Assembly (NCBI GenBank): GCA_002118135.1
Contig: BDIU01000223.1
Coordinates: 1-64,000, forward strand
Direction of reading: 5' to 3'
Length of the DNA stretch: 64,000 nt
DNA from: Trebouxia sp. TZW2008
Lineage: Eukaryota > Chlorophyta > Trebouxiophyceae > Trebouxiales > Trebouxiaceae
Shown here piece by piece: positions 27,401 through 38,200 of this stretch. Both the position numbers and the translations under genes were made by a program. Under the pieces are notes generated by a model, which had not been told where the DNA came from, searched no databases, and saw only the letters and a program-made list of their open reading frames with translations. The number at the start of each line of letters is the position of its first letter. Position 1 is the first letter of the stretch.

Positions 27401-29670
27401 TATCTTGGGCTGAAGAGTGTCCGAAGATGTTACCAATGCCAAAGACTATGCATATGGATGGGATCGCAGCAATTTGTTGCAAGTTTTGATGGAATCTATG
27501 GCTGGCTGCTGCTGTCACTGACTATGCATATGGATGGGATCGCAGCAATTTGTTGCAAGTTTTGATGGAATCTGTGGCTGGCTGCTGCTGTCACTGAAGC
27601 TGCATCCTTGCTGCTTGAGACCTAATGTGTTTTACTGCAAATTCTTTGACATGGACGCAAGTAGTTGAGCTGAACTGTCATGCTAGCGGTGTCTGTACTA
27701 GCTGAAAAGAAGACACGAAATCAACATTGACTGATTGATCGATTTGACACCTGTGCCTATTAAACGCAAGGCAGGTAATGGATATGCCTCACCCTGTTTC
27801 TGTAGGGTTTAGGGAATTCAAGATGTCCTGTAACATGTGCTCCTTTCAGACTGTATGACGACGCAGCAAAGCAGAAGGCAACCTTCTGCTTTGCTGCCAA
27901 AGCCGTGACTGGGTGATCTCCAGTGCAGGGGATTGCCGTCACGCATACAATCCGCAAGTGTTTATGATGGATAATTGAAATGCAGTGCAAGTTGCACAAG
28001 ACATCATGCCAACACATCATACATAAGTGCAAACATGTCAGAAAACCAAGCATTGAAACAAAGAGTATGTTGAGTCGTTGCCTTGACTGCAGGGAATTGC
28101 CTTCATGCACACCAACAGCAGGCTGCACCAGAGCATTGGTCCAGGGTCTGTTGTCATCAAGCATACAGATGAACGGGACCTTAATGTGATGCAAGCCAGA
28201 GTTAGGGACCTTGCCTTTTCGGTAGACATTAGCCCTGAGGCTATGGTCGGCGGCGCAACCCTAAGCGAAATTTGGGACCGTGGTACAAGTTCCACATCAG
28301 ACCCTAAGTGCGTCTAGCTGGGTTTGTGATCAATGTAATGATGCCATGACAGCACTGTCTTGGCTGATGTTGCTGTCAGCATATTGCTTGCACTCTGCAC
28401 TCTGATTGCCTAGAGACTGGTAAGCACGGGCAAGCACAACCACAGCAGAAATGCTCACTTTGAGCTTCAAGTCATTTGCTTGACCAGCATGTGATTGTTG
28501 CAAGGGTGTTGCAAAAAGATAATGCCAGTGCTGTTGATGATCATGTGTGTGCTGGTGTGGTAGCTAACAGCTGTTGCACTTCAGACATGCTGACCTGTCG
28601 TACAGAAAGGAGCTAGCAAGCTCATTCTGGGCGTAAGCAAGGCAAGCAGGAGCTGACAATGACACAGGACGTCAAATAAGATGCTTGCTGAGCGCTGAGG
28701 CCTTATGTGCCTCAAACGTTGTGTAACAGACCATTGCACTGCTCTGGTCGAGTGCATGTTTGATTGGGTACTGCCAGCTGTTCTGCGCCAGTCATGCTGG
28801 CCTGCTGTGCAGAAAGGAGCTTGGAAACTCGCTTTGGGCAAGAGCAAGGCAAGTAGGAGCTTACAGCGATACAGAGCGCCAAGGCAGATGCTTGCTCAAG
28901 CATTATGTGCCTCAACATTTGTGCAACAGACCATAGCACTGATCTTATCAAGTGCATGTTTGACTGAGCACCGCCAGCTGTCCTGCTTCAGTCATGCTGG
29001 TCTGCTGTGCAGAAAGGAGCTAGCAAGCTCGCTGTGGGCACGAGCAAGGCAAGCAGGAGCTTACAGTGACACAGAGCGCCGCAATTTTGGCATTGCTGAT
29101 GATATCTATGCAGCAGGTTTACTGCTGGCATACATGGCGTTCATCCCTTTCTGTGATCCTGGGAGCATAGATGGCCCTTCATTGCAAAGGTGAGTGTACC
29201 TGCCCAACTGATTTCTGCCACAGTTTCCACTGAATACTCTACCTTGCACCACAAACATGCATGAAAGAATATGTCCTGATGCTTAATCTTGCATCAAGAC
29301 AAGCATGAATGCGTAGTTGAAGCCTGTCCTCCTTTGTGCCTTTGGCACACCAAGCTCAGGCTAGGGACAAGCTCAGACAGAGGTGTCACTGCTGGTGACA
29401 GCTGCGTCTTGGCATGTCTGTGTGAAGATTTTGATGCACCAAGCAAATCGAAGTTTTGGTGCATGCAGGCTGTTTGAGAACACTTTCCAACTAGAGGTAA
29501 TGTCAGCACGAGACTTCTGTGAGGCAGATGACAGATGGGCCAAAGCTGTGCAGTTCCTAGATGCAGATGCTAAGGCAGGCTGGGAGTTGTTGGCAGCAAT
29601 GCTGAACCCAAATTGGCGCCTTCGACCAACTGCTGAGTCCTGTTTAGTTCACAGATTTCTGACAGGATGA
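24445..29670 (+). CDS. Plastid-type protein kinase-like protein, predicted pseudokinase
   Basis: Eight exons keep phase throughout: 24445-24633, 24698-24750, 25070-25115, 25399-25557, 27154-27333, 28093-28307, 29013-29189 and 29469-29670, giving 406 residues. The first 60 residues are rich in Ser, Arg and Pro with few acids, like a chloroplast transit peptide. The kinase N-lobe has TRVFLK (the VAIK-lysine position) and NEVATHVTLQ (helix C). In the C-lobe the catalytic HRD-K-N loop reads RLHQSIGPGSVV, with no Asp or Asn, and the DFG site reads RDLAFS. The later lobe is well preserved: ERRNFGIADDIYAAGLLLAY and a final NPNWRLRPTAESCLVHRFL, the usual kinase arginine site. The missing residues make phosphotransfer unlikely, so a regulatory or scaffolding role is inferred. 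Intron 27334-28092 would use a GC donor. Introns hold exon-edge copies. Confidence 0.75.
25660..25740 (+). pseudogene. Downstream copy of a pseudokinase exon end with its donor
   Basis: The end of exon 25399-25557, KYLYHLLGGFEVQD to SGPGREQ plus a gt donor, is repeated about 183 bp downstream with few changes and an open frame. No matching acceptor was seen, so it looks like a donor-side echo; use as an alternative exon cannot be excluded. Confidence 0.7.
25917..26045. mobile_element. Dispersed gatgtaaggac element relic (copy 4)
   Basis: Its reverse complement contains cgatgtaaggaca, gtagggacag, gactgca and gaggacaatttgtga in the same order as the copies at 4921-5105 and 11085-11236. It lies in a pseudokinase intron. 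Confidence 0.55.
26221..27153 (+). repeat. Six tandem upstream copies of a pseudokinase exon start (about 145 bp period)
   Basis: The phrase tggctggtctttaggcg and what follows, ending in a gct-rich stretch, starts at 26228, 26385, 26531, 26720, 26864 and 27008, then in the true exon at 27154. The gaps are 157, 146, 189, 144, 144 and 146 bp. Each unit carries a ctgcag-type acceptor and the first 15-25 codons (LVFRRDGSETAAAWAQKAAA in the true exon). Stops, short deletions and base changes break the upstream copies to different degrees. Confidence 0.92.
27444..27595. repeat. Two-copy tandem repeat, 76 bp unit
   Basis: 27444-27519 and 27520-27595 are almost identical (one clear difference, atctatgg against atctgtgg). 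It lies in the pseudokinase intron with the GC donor. Confidence 0.92.
28580..29012 (+). pseudogene. Two tandem upstream copies of a pseudokinase exon with flanking intron
   Basis: The acceptor plus start of exon 29013-29189 (KELASSLWARARQAGAYSDT in the true exon) occurs three times, near 28606, 28810 and 29013, about 205 bp apart. The second copy still reads KELGNSLWARARQVGAYSDTER before diverging. The first has lost its cag acceptor (cgtacag instead of tgtgcag) and has further changes. Intron sequence between them is copied too. Confidence 0.88.
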
Positions 29671-29958
29671 CTTTTTGCCAGTGCCTTTTGTGCGGCCACA
29701 GAACCTAGACTGAAACTCTCTGGACTCACCGACTGGCTACATTTATTATGATATGCTTACTTGTGTGTGTCAGGTCTGAAATGGTCCAGCACACGTCGTT
29801 TGACTCAGCGACACATATGCGTACAAGACAAGAAGCAGCGTCTGAAAGCGCAACACACAGATCAATGTACGGTGCAACAACGCTTTGACTGATTCAGAAG
29901 GCAGGTGGCCATGAGCGAAACATGTCGAAATGATCAGTAAACAAAACATGACATTGTG

Positions 29959-32900
29959 TCATCGCATGCTGTGCCACTTTGCATGTCTTGTTCTGTGAAG
30001 AGCAGCGTCTACAGCTTGCAGCACATCCTGGACAACAAAATCTGCAGGATGATTGGGATCGTTTTCACCAGGGGGGCGCCGAAAGATGCCGGTCCTGACC
30101 AGAATTGACGTCCATGGAAGGCCTGCACAACATACAATGAGCCTGAAACTGCCAGCGCACTATTGACAAAGCCATGCACCATTATTCTGTGAACACAGGC
30201 ATAGGCTAAGTTAGTTTACGCAAAAGACTATTTACATTGGTCAGCTACATTACGCACCAGGGTCTTGCTTCTGCAGCACAACCTCTCTTTCCATGCCACT
30301 AACATCAGCAGCACACACATTGCTTTTGAATTAGGAAATCAGAAAATGGCTTCAAGGCTTTGCGTTCACTGCTATTGTCTTGGCCTCTTGAGTGACTCCT
30401 GCGTCCTGTCAAGATCAGATCAAGCCCTTGCCCCAACATAGAAGCAGGTGTGTCTCCAACAGCACGCGCATTGGACACCACAGTTGCTTGAAGGCTTTGC
30501 CTTCCCTGTAACTGTGCTCATCTCTGGTTGACTTATGCATGCCATCAAGTGCACTTTTCATCTGCAGGTAAGTCTGTTGCCCCAACAATATCTGAAGCAC
30601 TGGATTGGCACCAATGCAAAATACTGCGCTGGAGACTTGATCCGTCAACAACAGTTCCAATCTTGTCATCACAGTGACTGGAGGGCAATGCATGTGTTGC
30701 AGCTCTAGTTGACTCTGTTTGAGTCGTGAATGCCGTGAAGTGCACTCTGTTCTACCTGCAGCCCTTGCCCCAGCAATGCGCAGGGTTGTCCTTGACAGAA
30801 CACATCGCGCTGAGGACTTCATTGGTCAACAAGACTTCCAATTTTATCATCACAGGAACTGGAGGGCAATGCATGTGTTGCAATTCTAGTCAAATCTGTT
30901 TGAGTCCTGAATGCCATCAAGTGCACTCTGTTATACCTGCGGCCCTCGCCCCAGCAATATCTGAAGCAGGGTTGTCCCCAACCGCATACACAGCGCCAAA
31001 CGGCAGCTTATTGTTTGCCTTAGGTAACTCGAGCCCTATGAGCTTGGCCTGCTGAAGAAGTAAGCCCTCCATCAAGCGGTAGGGCTCTGGATGGGGCTTG
31101 CCAAAGACTGTGAAATGTTTGACTGAATGTCCATTAATCTGCAACCATACTTGCTGCTTAGCTGTTGCCAAACACTATAAGTTGTGTGACTGAATGCCCA
31201 TTAGTCTGCATCCATATCTACAGCTCAGCCCTCCATCAAGCGGTCAGGCTCTGGATGGGGCTTGCTAAATATTGTGGGACATTTGATTGAATGCCAATTG
31301 ACCTGCAACAATGTTTGCTGCTCAGCCCTGAAGCATCACAATGAAGTATTCAGGTCTGCCATATACAAGAATGTTTGATTGCATGCCAATTGACCTGCAA
31401 TCATGTTTACAGCTCAGCTCTGAACCATCAGGATGAAGGAATGGAGCTCACCAAACGCCGTGAAGTGTGTGATTGATGGCGCATGAGCTTGCAACACAAT
31501 ATGCTGCTCAGCTTTGATTTATCAGGATGAAGATTTGGTGTTTGCCAAACACGATGATTTACATGATTGCATGAGCATTGAACTACGACCAGACTTGTTG
31601 CCCAGCTTTGCACTTTTGCGATGGAGAGCCAAGTCGTTGCAAGCCTGTCTTCAAAATGGCAAAGCATGCATCAGCGTTGACTGCGCACTCTTGCTCAAAT
31701 AGGTCTAGAGAGTTTGGTCTGTCATTGCATGTTCCATGACATACATTGATGCATGAGCCACAACGCTTGCTTCAATGTGTGCCGTCCAACATCCTCTGAT
31801 GGGGCAAGTCTATACACTCGTTCTGAGCAAGATACGCAATCTGTAGTACAGCAGCTCACAAACAAAACTAGAAGGGATGTAGTCAGGACAGGAGTGCATT
31901 GAAATGCTGTAATCACAACAGCACACAGCTTTGAGCTGTTGATTGTTGCAAATGTTTCCGGTAATACGCACACATGCGGCAGACCTACCACAGATGTTGC
32001 GCAAAACCGCAACAGTGCAGCCTGGCCCAAAGTGTAATGCTGGGAATGCGCTGGCAGATACAATGTCTGTGTCACAGTGTGACAGACCTACTGCAGCATA
32101 CACAGCGTCAAGGGCAGCAGCGGAGCAGCCTTGCCCAAGCAAAATGTCAGGACTGAATTGGAACAGACAATGTTTGGATTACTTGTTGATGGACCTAACA
32201 CAGCGTAGGCAGTGCCTCAAGCCGCAGCGAAGCAGCTCTGCTCAAAGCAGTGTCGAGACCTGATTGGCATAGACAATATCTATGGTACTGTGTGACGGAC
32301 TAACTGCAGAGTACACAGGCTCTAGAGCAGCAACAGATAGAAGGTTACTGGCATAGACAATGTCTGAGCTGATTTGCATATACAGCATCTATTTAACCAA
32401 GTGGTAGTCTTGAAGCAGCACACACAGCGTCTAAAGCAGCAGCAAAGCAGCCCTGATCAAAGCGTAATGTCAGGGTTTTGTGGCATGGACAGTGTTTGAA
32501 TCACTAGATGACGGACCCATCACAGCGTAGACAGTATCTGAAGCAGCAGCCAAGCAGCCTTGCTCAAAGCATGGTGTCAGGACCTTATTGGCATTGACAG
32601 TGTCTGGGTAGCAGGGTCGAAACTCATTGGTGTTGACAATGCTTGCAGTACCGTGCAACTCACCCACCGCGGCATACAGAATGCCTAGAGCAGCAAAGTG
32701 CTGGAAGCTCGTTAGTTCATAACGCTTGCAACACTGTGCAGTGGTTTACCGCAGCATACACAGCATCAAGAGCAGCAGCAAAGCAGCCTTGCCCAAAGCG
32801 GGGTGCTGGAAACTCGTTGGCATAGACAATGTCTGGGTTGCTGTAGTACAAGGGCACTGGCTGAGAGCCCTTGGGGGGTTCAGTCCGGCCCATCACTCCC

Positions 32901-35226
32901 CCTGAACGCACAAGTATGGCTGCATCAGGGTAGACATCAAACCCTGGCTTGAAATCATGTAAACAGCCATTTAGACTTTGTCCATGCACTGCAGTGCATT
33001 GGCCATGTGTCTGAACATTGAGAAAGGCGTGAGGAAAAATGTACAGCTTTACACCCCTGTGCTGCAGCCTAACAATCAGGAGTGCAGCAAAAATTTGCAT
33101 TGATGGGCCGTCTTTATCCTTCTGTTGCAGGGGAACAACAAGGCATAGCCCTGAGGTCTGAGCATGAGTTGGCAGTGCAAATAATGAGGTTTGATGGACT
33201 GTTGCAGCAACAACGGCTTGTATTGGCAGCAAATTAAATACAAGACGCAGTGGTGGATACTTGCAACCGGTCAATGGTCAAGTCAGGTTGACAGTTATCT
33301 GACCGGTTGTCATTTGAAATAGCTGATACATCAAAGAGCTCACCTGACATGATGACATCAGTGATGAGCTGCAGATCCCGATACCAGTCAATAGGATCAG
33401 TAAAGACCAGCACAGCCTCAAATGGTGCTTCTTCAAAGCCACAGGAAAGATCTGACATCTCAGGTACTGGCTCCCCTTCTGGTGTACGGCCTGCATGTCA
33501 TTGCACTGAATAGTATACAACGAACAGTACTCACACTGCACTGGACATGCCTGACCAGTATACAATGAACAGTAGTCACGATATACTACTCACGCCACTA
33601 ACGGCCTCTCTTATGTACAGCCTGCATACCATCTGGTGCACGGCCTGCATGTCGTTGCACTGAATAGTACTAACGAACAGTTCTCACATTGCACCGGACA
33701 TGCCTGAACAGTATACAATGAACAGTAGTCACGATATAGTACTCACACCACTGACAGCCCCTCTTATGTACAGCCTGCATACCATTGCAATGAATAGCAT
33801 TCAGTGCAATGAATAGCATTCAGTGCAATGGACATGCCCAGACAGTATACAGCAAACAGTAGGCATTGAGCAGCCTCAAATGAGGTTTCCCCCGTCACAG
33901 GAATGATCAGAGATCTCAGGTACTGACTGCCCCTTCAGAGTCTGCCCTGCATGCAAATTGACCTGTCTCAGCAAAGCAACTTCGAGCTTGACTGGATGCA
34001 ACACGCTGAAGGTGTCACGCCATGCAAAACTACACTTCATTGAAGCACGTCAAAGCAGCTCTCAAAATGAAAGGGTATGAGCTCTGCAGACCTTGCGGTT
34101 TGGTACCAGGGTGAAGTTGGTGGTCAATTTTTTGACACACAATGCAGGCTCAAACTCAGCTAATTGTTGCAGCTTTTGTTCAGCAAAGCTTACTTGGATC
34201 ATGGCAGAAGGGAACGGCTGTGGGGTATCTAGCACCGAGCTGAGAAGTGCTGACAGCCTTGTTGAAGCCGTAGGCCTTGGCAACCTCCGATGCACCTCGC
34301 CCTGAAATGACCACTGGCTTGTTCCCGAGATCCTTTGCCAGTTCCCTGAAGGGTGTGTGAGACAGGACGACCTAGGCACAAAGGATTTTGACTTGGAAAG
34401 GTATTGAGCTGAAGCAGCATGGCAACATGATTGTATTGAGTAGCAGCAGTATCATTGCACAATCATACAGCTGACAATTGTGATAGTTGCGACATGCGGT
34501 GGTTGCAGTAGGCAAGGATAGCAGTGTCTGTAGCACAAGGGTGCTCTGCATTGCACCTGATCAACTCCGACTGCCACATCCAACCAGTCTGAGAGCTGCT
34601 CAGCTTTCTGTGCCTCAGTGACACCACCACCATTGGTCAGGAAACAGACTGGAAATTTGGGCTTCTGTCCTGCATGCATGCAAGGCGTGACTGGGGGGGC
34701 TCATAGCTTTGCGCTACATGTATCGCTGGCGCTCAAACGTCTACTGCGCGCACCGTTGCTGGTATATACTTTGGCTAAGGCCTGTTTGGCCTCTGGCAAG
34801 ACGTTACCGCCTTGTATGAGTACGCCATCGATGTCAAACACGAATGCTGGAGGGCCTCCGGCAACGTAGCCCGAGATGTGCCTTACATGCCAGCTGGCTA
34901 AGCTGAGGGACTGTTTGACCTGGCAAGTAGGTGAAGCTTTTCAGCACTGCGCCGATCTTGAGGGTACGGCACAAGCTGACCTACCTGACGGATCGCTCGC
35001 AGCTTCGGTGCCAAACAGGCACACAACGCTGCCTATCCAGCGTCAGCGCGTTGGCGAATGGTGAAAATGATTCAGGAAAACTATTGAACGATCCCTCATG
35101 CGGTAGCCGCTGCCGCAAGGCGTTGTAACCATGATGAGCTTCGGTCAACCATGCTATGCTGCGCTGAACGGAGTTTGACTTGCCCATCAGCTGTCGCTCA
35201 AGCTCGGCGAAACTGCTTTGCGTCAT
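29959..35226 (-). CDS. HAD superfamily hydrolase, subfamily IIA (CECR5/HDHD5-like)
   Basis: Exons: 35226-34985, 34881-34770, about 34667-34557, 34371-34194, 33478-33344, 32901-32750, 31138-30937 and 30122-29959, about 430 residues. All joins keep phase except the acceptor of the third exon, which could not be fixed. HAD motif I is FVFDIDGVLIQGG, motif II is FLTNGGG, then SHTPFRELA and the cap domain, LVFTDPIDWYRDLQLITDV, PLYYSNPDIVYANEFP, FGQGCFAAALDAVY, motif III in FGKPHPEPYRLME, motif IV in AVGDNPASDIAGARAAG, and a C-terminal PWTSILVRTGIF with GENDPNHPADFVV. The order matches CECR5 and yeast YKR070W, mitochondrial proteins of uncertain substrate. The Arg/Ser-containing N-terminal exon could be a mitochondrial presequence. 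The start codon faces the transporter's start 24 bp away. Introns are full of exon-edge copies. Confidence 0.87.
30540..30936 (-). repeat. Downstream copies of the HAD motif IV exon end with donor
   Basis: The end of exon 31138-30937 (IAGARAAG plus donor, with flanking gtgcactctgtt and ggagggcaatgcatgtgttg) recurs near 30760-30820 and, weaker, near 30550-30610, about 185-200 bp apart. The second copy reads IAGARAAG with an open frame. Confidence 0.75.
31139..31580 (-). repeat. Upstream decayed copies of the HAD motif III exon start
   Basis: The start of exon 31138-30937 (INGHSVKHFTVFGKPHPEPY) recurs in increasingly decayed form near 31215-31310, 31325-31400, 31415-31490 and 31510-31580. Shared marks are gctctggatggggcttgc, a tgaatgcc-type block and ctgcaa..tgctgctcagc. 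Spacing drops from about 160 to about 95 bp away from the true exon. Confidence 0.82.
32080..32749 (-). repeat. Downstream decayed copies of the HAD substrate-domain exon end
   Basis: The end of exon 32901-32750 (NPDIVYANEF to FGQGCFAAALDAVYAA) is repeated downstream at about 32510-32640, 32400-32480, 32190-32300 and 32090-32170. One copy still reads LGQGCSAAALDAVYAAV in frame; another reads FEQGCLAAASDTVYAV. Stops and indels accumulate in the others. Confidence 0.82.
33480..33960. repeat. Intronic tandem repeat of about 165 bp plus decayed HAD exon copy
   Basis: Two long copies (about 33485-33650 and 33650-33800) share gtgcacggcctgcatgtc/gtacggcctgcatgtc, tgcactgaatagta, gtatacaatgaacagtag and cctcttatgtacagcc. 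At 33868-33955 a decayed copy of the start of exon 33478-33344 follows (agatctcaggtactg next to gccccttc). Confidence 0.78.
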
Positions 35227-35250
35227 CACGCCTATGCCTGTCAAGCTGCA
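35227..35250. promoter_or_regulatory. Very short bidirectional spacer between HAD and amino-acid transporter start codons
   Basis: The proposed ATG of the minus-strand HAD gene (35224-35226) and that of the plus-strand transporter (35251) are only 24 bp apart, so promoters and 5' UTRs must overlap the opposite gene or the true starts lie elsewhere. No motif is claimed inside it. Confidence 0.45.
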
Positions 35251-38200
35251 ATGGGGTCGGACACAGCAACGCCTCGGGCGATGAGCGAAACTGAGCATAC
35301 AGGTCACGAAGGGCTGAATGGCGGCACGTCTGATCAGGAAGCTCTGGTTGACGTTCCCTTATCTTTTGAGCTATCCGGTTTTGAGCCTCTGCCAGCGCAG
35401 ACAGCGACCAGAGGTACGGCGGAAGCATCTGATAGCATTGCCGCTGCTGCAGGTCCTGGCTCTGGGTCAGTCTGCTGAGGCATCAGCTACCTTTGTGCCT
35501 GCACAGGAGGTGAAGCAGGGCCTTCTGCTCAGTGGTATCATGCGGGTTTTCACAACGTGTGTGCTGTGGTCGGCGTCGGGGTTCTGGGCTTGCCATACGC
35601 TTTCAGCTATCTGGGGTGGTTTGGTGGCATTTTTGGACTGACTGCAACCCTTGTAGTGTCCCTATACACAGCCTATCAAATATCAGCCTTACATGAAGAG
35701 CCAGATGGAACACGGCATAATCGCTATGCTGATCTTGGCCGTGCAATCTTAGGTAAGCATCACTGCTATGCATGGAGCTGTGTACATCATCATGACAAAA
35801 AGTCGCATGAAGCATTGCTGGCCATGCATGAAGCTGTGCACATCATCATAAGAAAAACAACATTCCCAAAGTCAGAGCAGACCAAAGTGCTCATCAACAA
35901 CTTATCGCACCAACTGCTTGTACGCTCTGATGCGTTGCAATGGAAGGACTGCCAGCATGGATCACACATGTGCTTGCTGCCAGAGAAGCTGAGCACACAA
36001 TGCCGCACACTGCACAGAGTCTTCTAAAAATACAACTCAGTCTGGAGTATTGCTCAAATTGTGAGTACATGGCACAGCCCTTGCTTGCCATCTGACAAGG
36101 CAAGATTGCTGTGCTTATGGCAACACGTGATATTACGCATGTTGAAATCAGATGTCCTATGATTTCCATGTACTTCCAGCAAAACTGATCAGGCTACTAT
36201 GATGTGGCTGTGTTGTGACAGGTGATGCATGGGCCAGGTGGCTGGTAGTGCCTCTGCAGTACTCAGTGCTGGTGGGCCTAGCTGTGGCATACATGGTCAC
36301 AGCAGGGCAGAGTTTCCAGGTAGAGCTCCTGCAGGCATGACCTTGAAAGTCACCTGTGTCCCTTGCATTGCATTGGCAGCAAAAGCATCAAATTTCAATG
36401 TTTCGATCCTTAAAAACATTCACTGTCATGATAAATTGCTGCACGTGGATAGATGCAGAAGTTTATGCCAGAGAATCCAAGACTAGTCATTGCCTATGAT
36501 GGCAAGGCAGCAGGGCTGGCTGTGTAACATGCGAAGTGTATGGTCTCAATGTGATATTGATGAGCTGTTGTTCAAGCTACCATTTCCACCGTAGCCATAC
36601 AATATTTGACTTGTAGTTGTGTCAGGCCCACCTTCACCAGATAGAGCCATGGTGTTTGCCAGGTTGATGACATACTCTAGAGCTTCATCCGACAGCTTTG
36701 CCGCTGCAGGCAATTCATGATGACAGATGCAATGGCCATACAGAAGCTGCAAGCAGCTTTGACGTGAATAATTGCAAAAGGAACCTGACAGGGTGGATTG
36801 TCTTGTTTGCTGGGATCCAGCTTTTGCTATCCCAAGTGAAGGACTTCCACTCCATTTGGTAAGGTGATCATGCCGTCCTGATCTAAGCACCTCCCATACA
36901 GATGTATGTATCTGTCAGTTGCTAGATACATTAGCAACTGACAGGCATCAATCATATAAATGGTTCCTCTATTGAGGCCTTGATGCAACCTTGTACCAAC
37001 ATAAGTATCATGCTCAACAGCAAACATTGCAACATGTCTCAAGAGAACTGTTTGAGGGTTGAGTGGCTTTAGGTATTGGATTCTGAGTGATGCTGTGACA
37101 AATAGAATCCCTGTACAATTGTGGGCTGTCGGTCTGTGCATGCATGCACGCCGGAGTACAGGAATGTTCATCAGGTGTTGTTTTGCTGTCCATGTATTGC
37201 GCAAAACAATGCCAGAGTAGTCCATTGATAATGTCACAAGCAATCCAAATCATTGGTTTTACACTGCAGGTGGGTATCTTTATTGGGTGCTGCCATGTCG
37301 ATCATCTACTCCATGATTGCCTTCATAGCATCAGCAGTCAAGGGTCACGCCAATGTGAGCTATGCCAAGAGATCTGGCAGTTTTGTTGACCGGGCTTTTG
37401 GAACCTTCAACGCTTTTGGCACAGTCATGTTTGCCTTCGGAGGGCAGATCATCATGCCAGAGATTCAGGTAATCCTGGTGTTTGGTCTGGCTGCTTTGCT
37501 GCCTTCAGAATAGCTCATCATACCACAAAGGTGCCAAAGACGTAGTGCTGCTTTCTGGTTCTACAATGGTCAGCTGAGTGTCTGCCTTTGGAGGCCAGAC
37601 GATCAAGCAAGAGACCCTAATGATGCTGCGTTACGGTTCAGGAATGCTTAGTTGTAATTTATTCAACACCAGATTGTCATGCCAGGCCTTACGGACCTTT
37701 GGCCATATTCATGTTTGCCTTTTGAGGTCAACTTGTCATGCCAGAAATCCAGATAATGCTGCCTTGTGATGTCTTTATGCTAGGCTGTGTCGCATGTGTG
37801 TGTAGCAGCAAAAGCTATCATGGACAGGACTGTGCCATGTTGAAAAATGCAAAAATATGAACATACTTATGCAATTTGACCCTGCAAGCATGTTCAAGGT
37901 CCTGGCGCTCTATCAATATTCACAATGTAGACAGATACATGAGCTCACAGCTTGGCTGGCATTCCCAGCATTTGCAATGCGCACGCCCACCTCAGGAGTT
38001 TGGGTAAGTATTGCACACAGTACAAGCACTGTGCCATGCACATCACAGCCATCATGAAGGCTGTCAAACCTATCTCAACAGCCTTATTGCTGTTGTCATT
38101 GCTGTTGCAGGCTGCTCTAGCTGTCCCACCGCTGGCAGTGGAGTCTATCATAGCATAAGTATAGTTTGCATTTGCTGTGCACCTCACAGCCATCAAACAG

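Noticed and set aside
36546..37243. Two protein-like minus-strand frames inside the transporter gene
   Set aside because: The plus strand here holds the transporter exon 36710-36858, which completes the permease in phase; the minus frames overlap it and match nothing.
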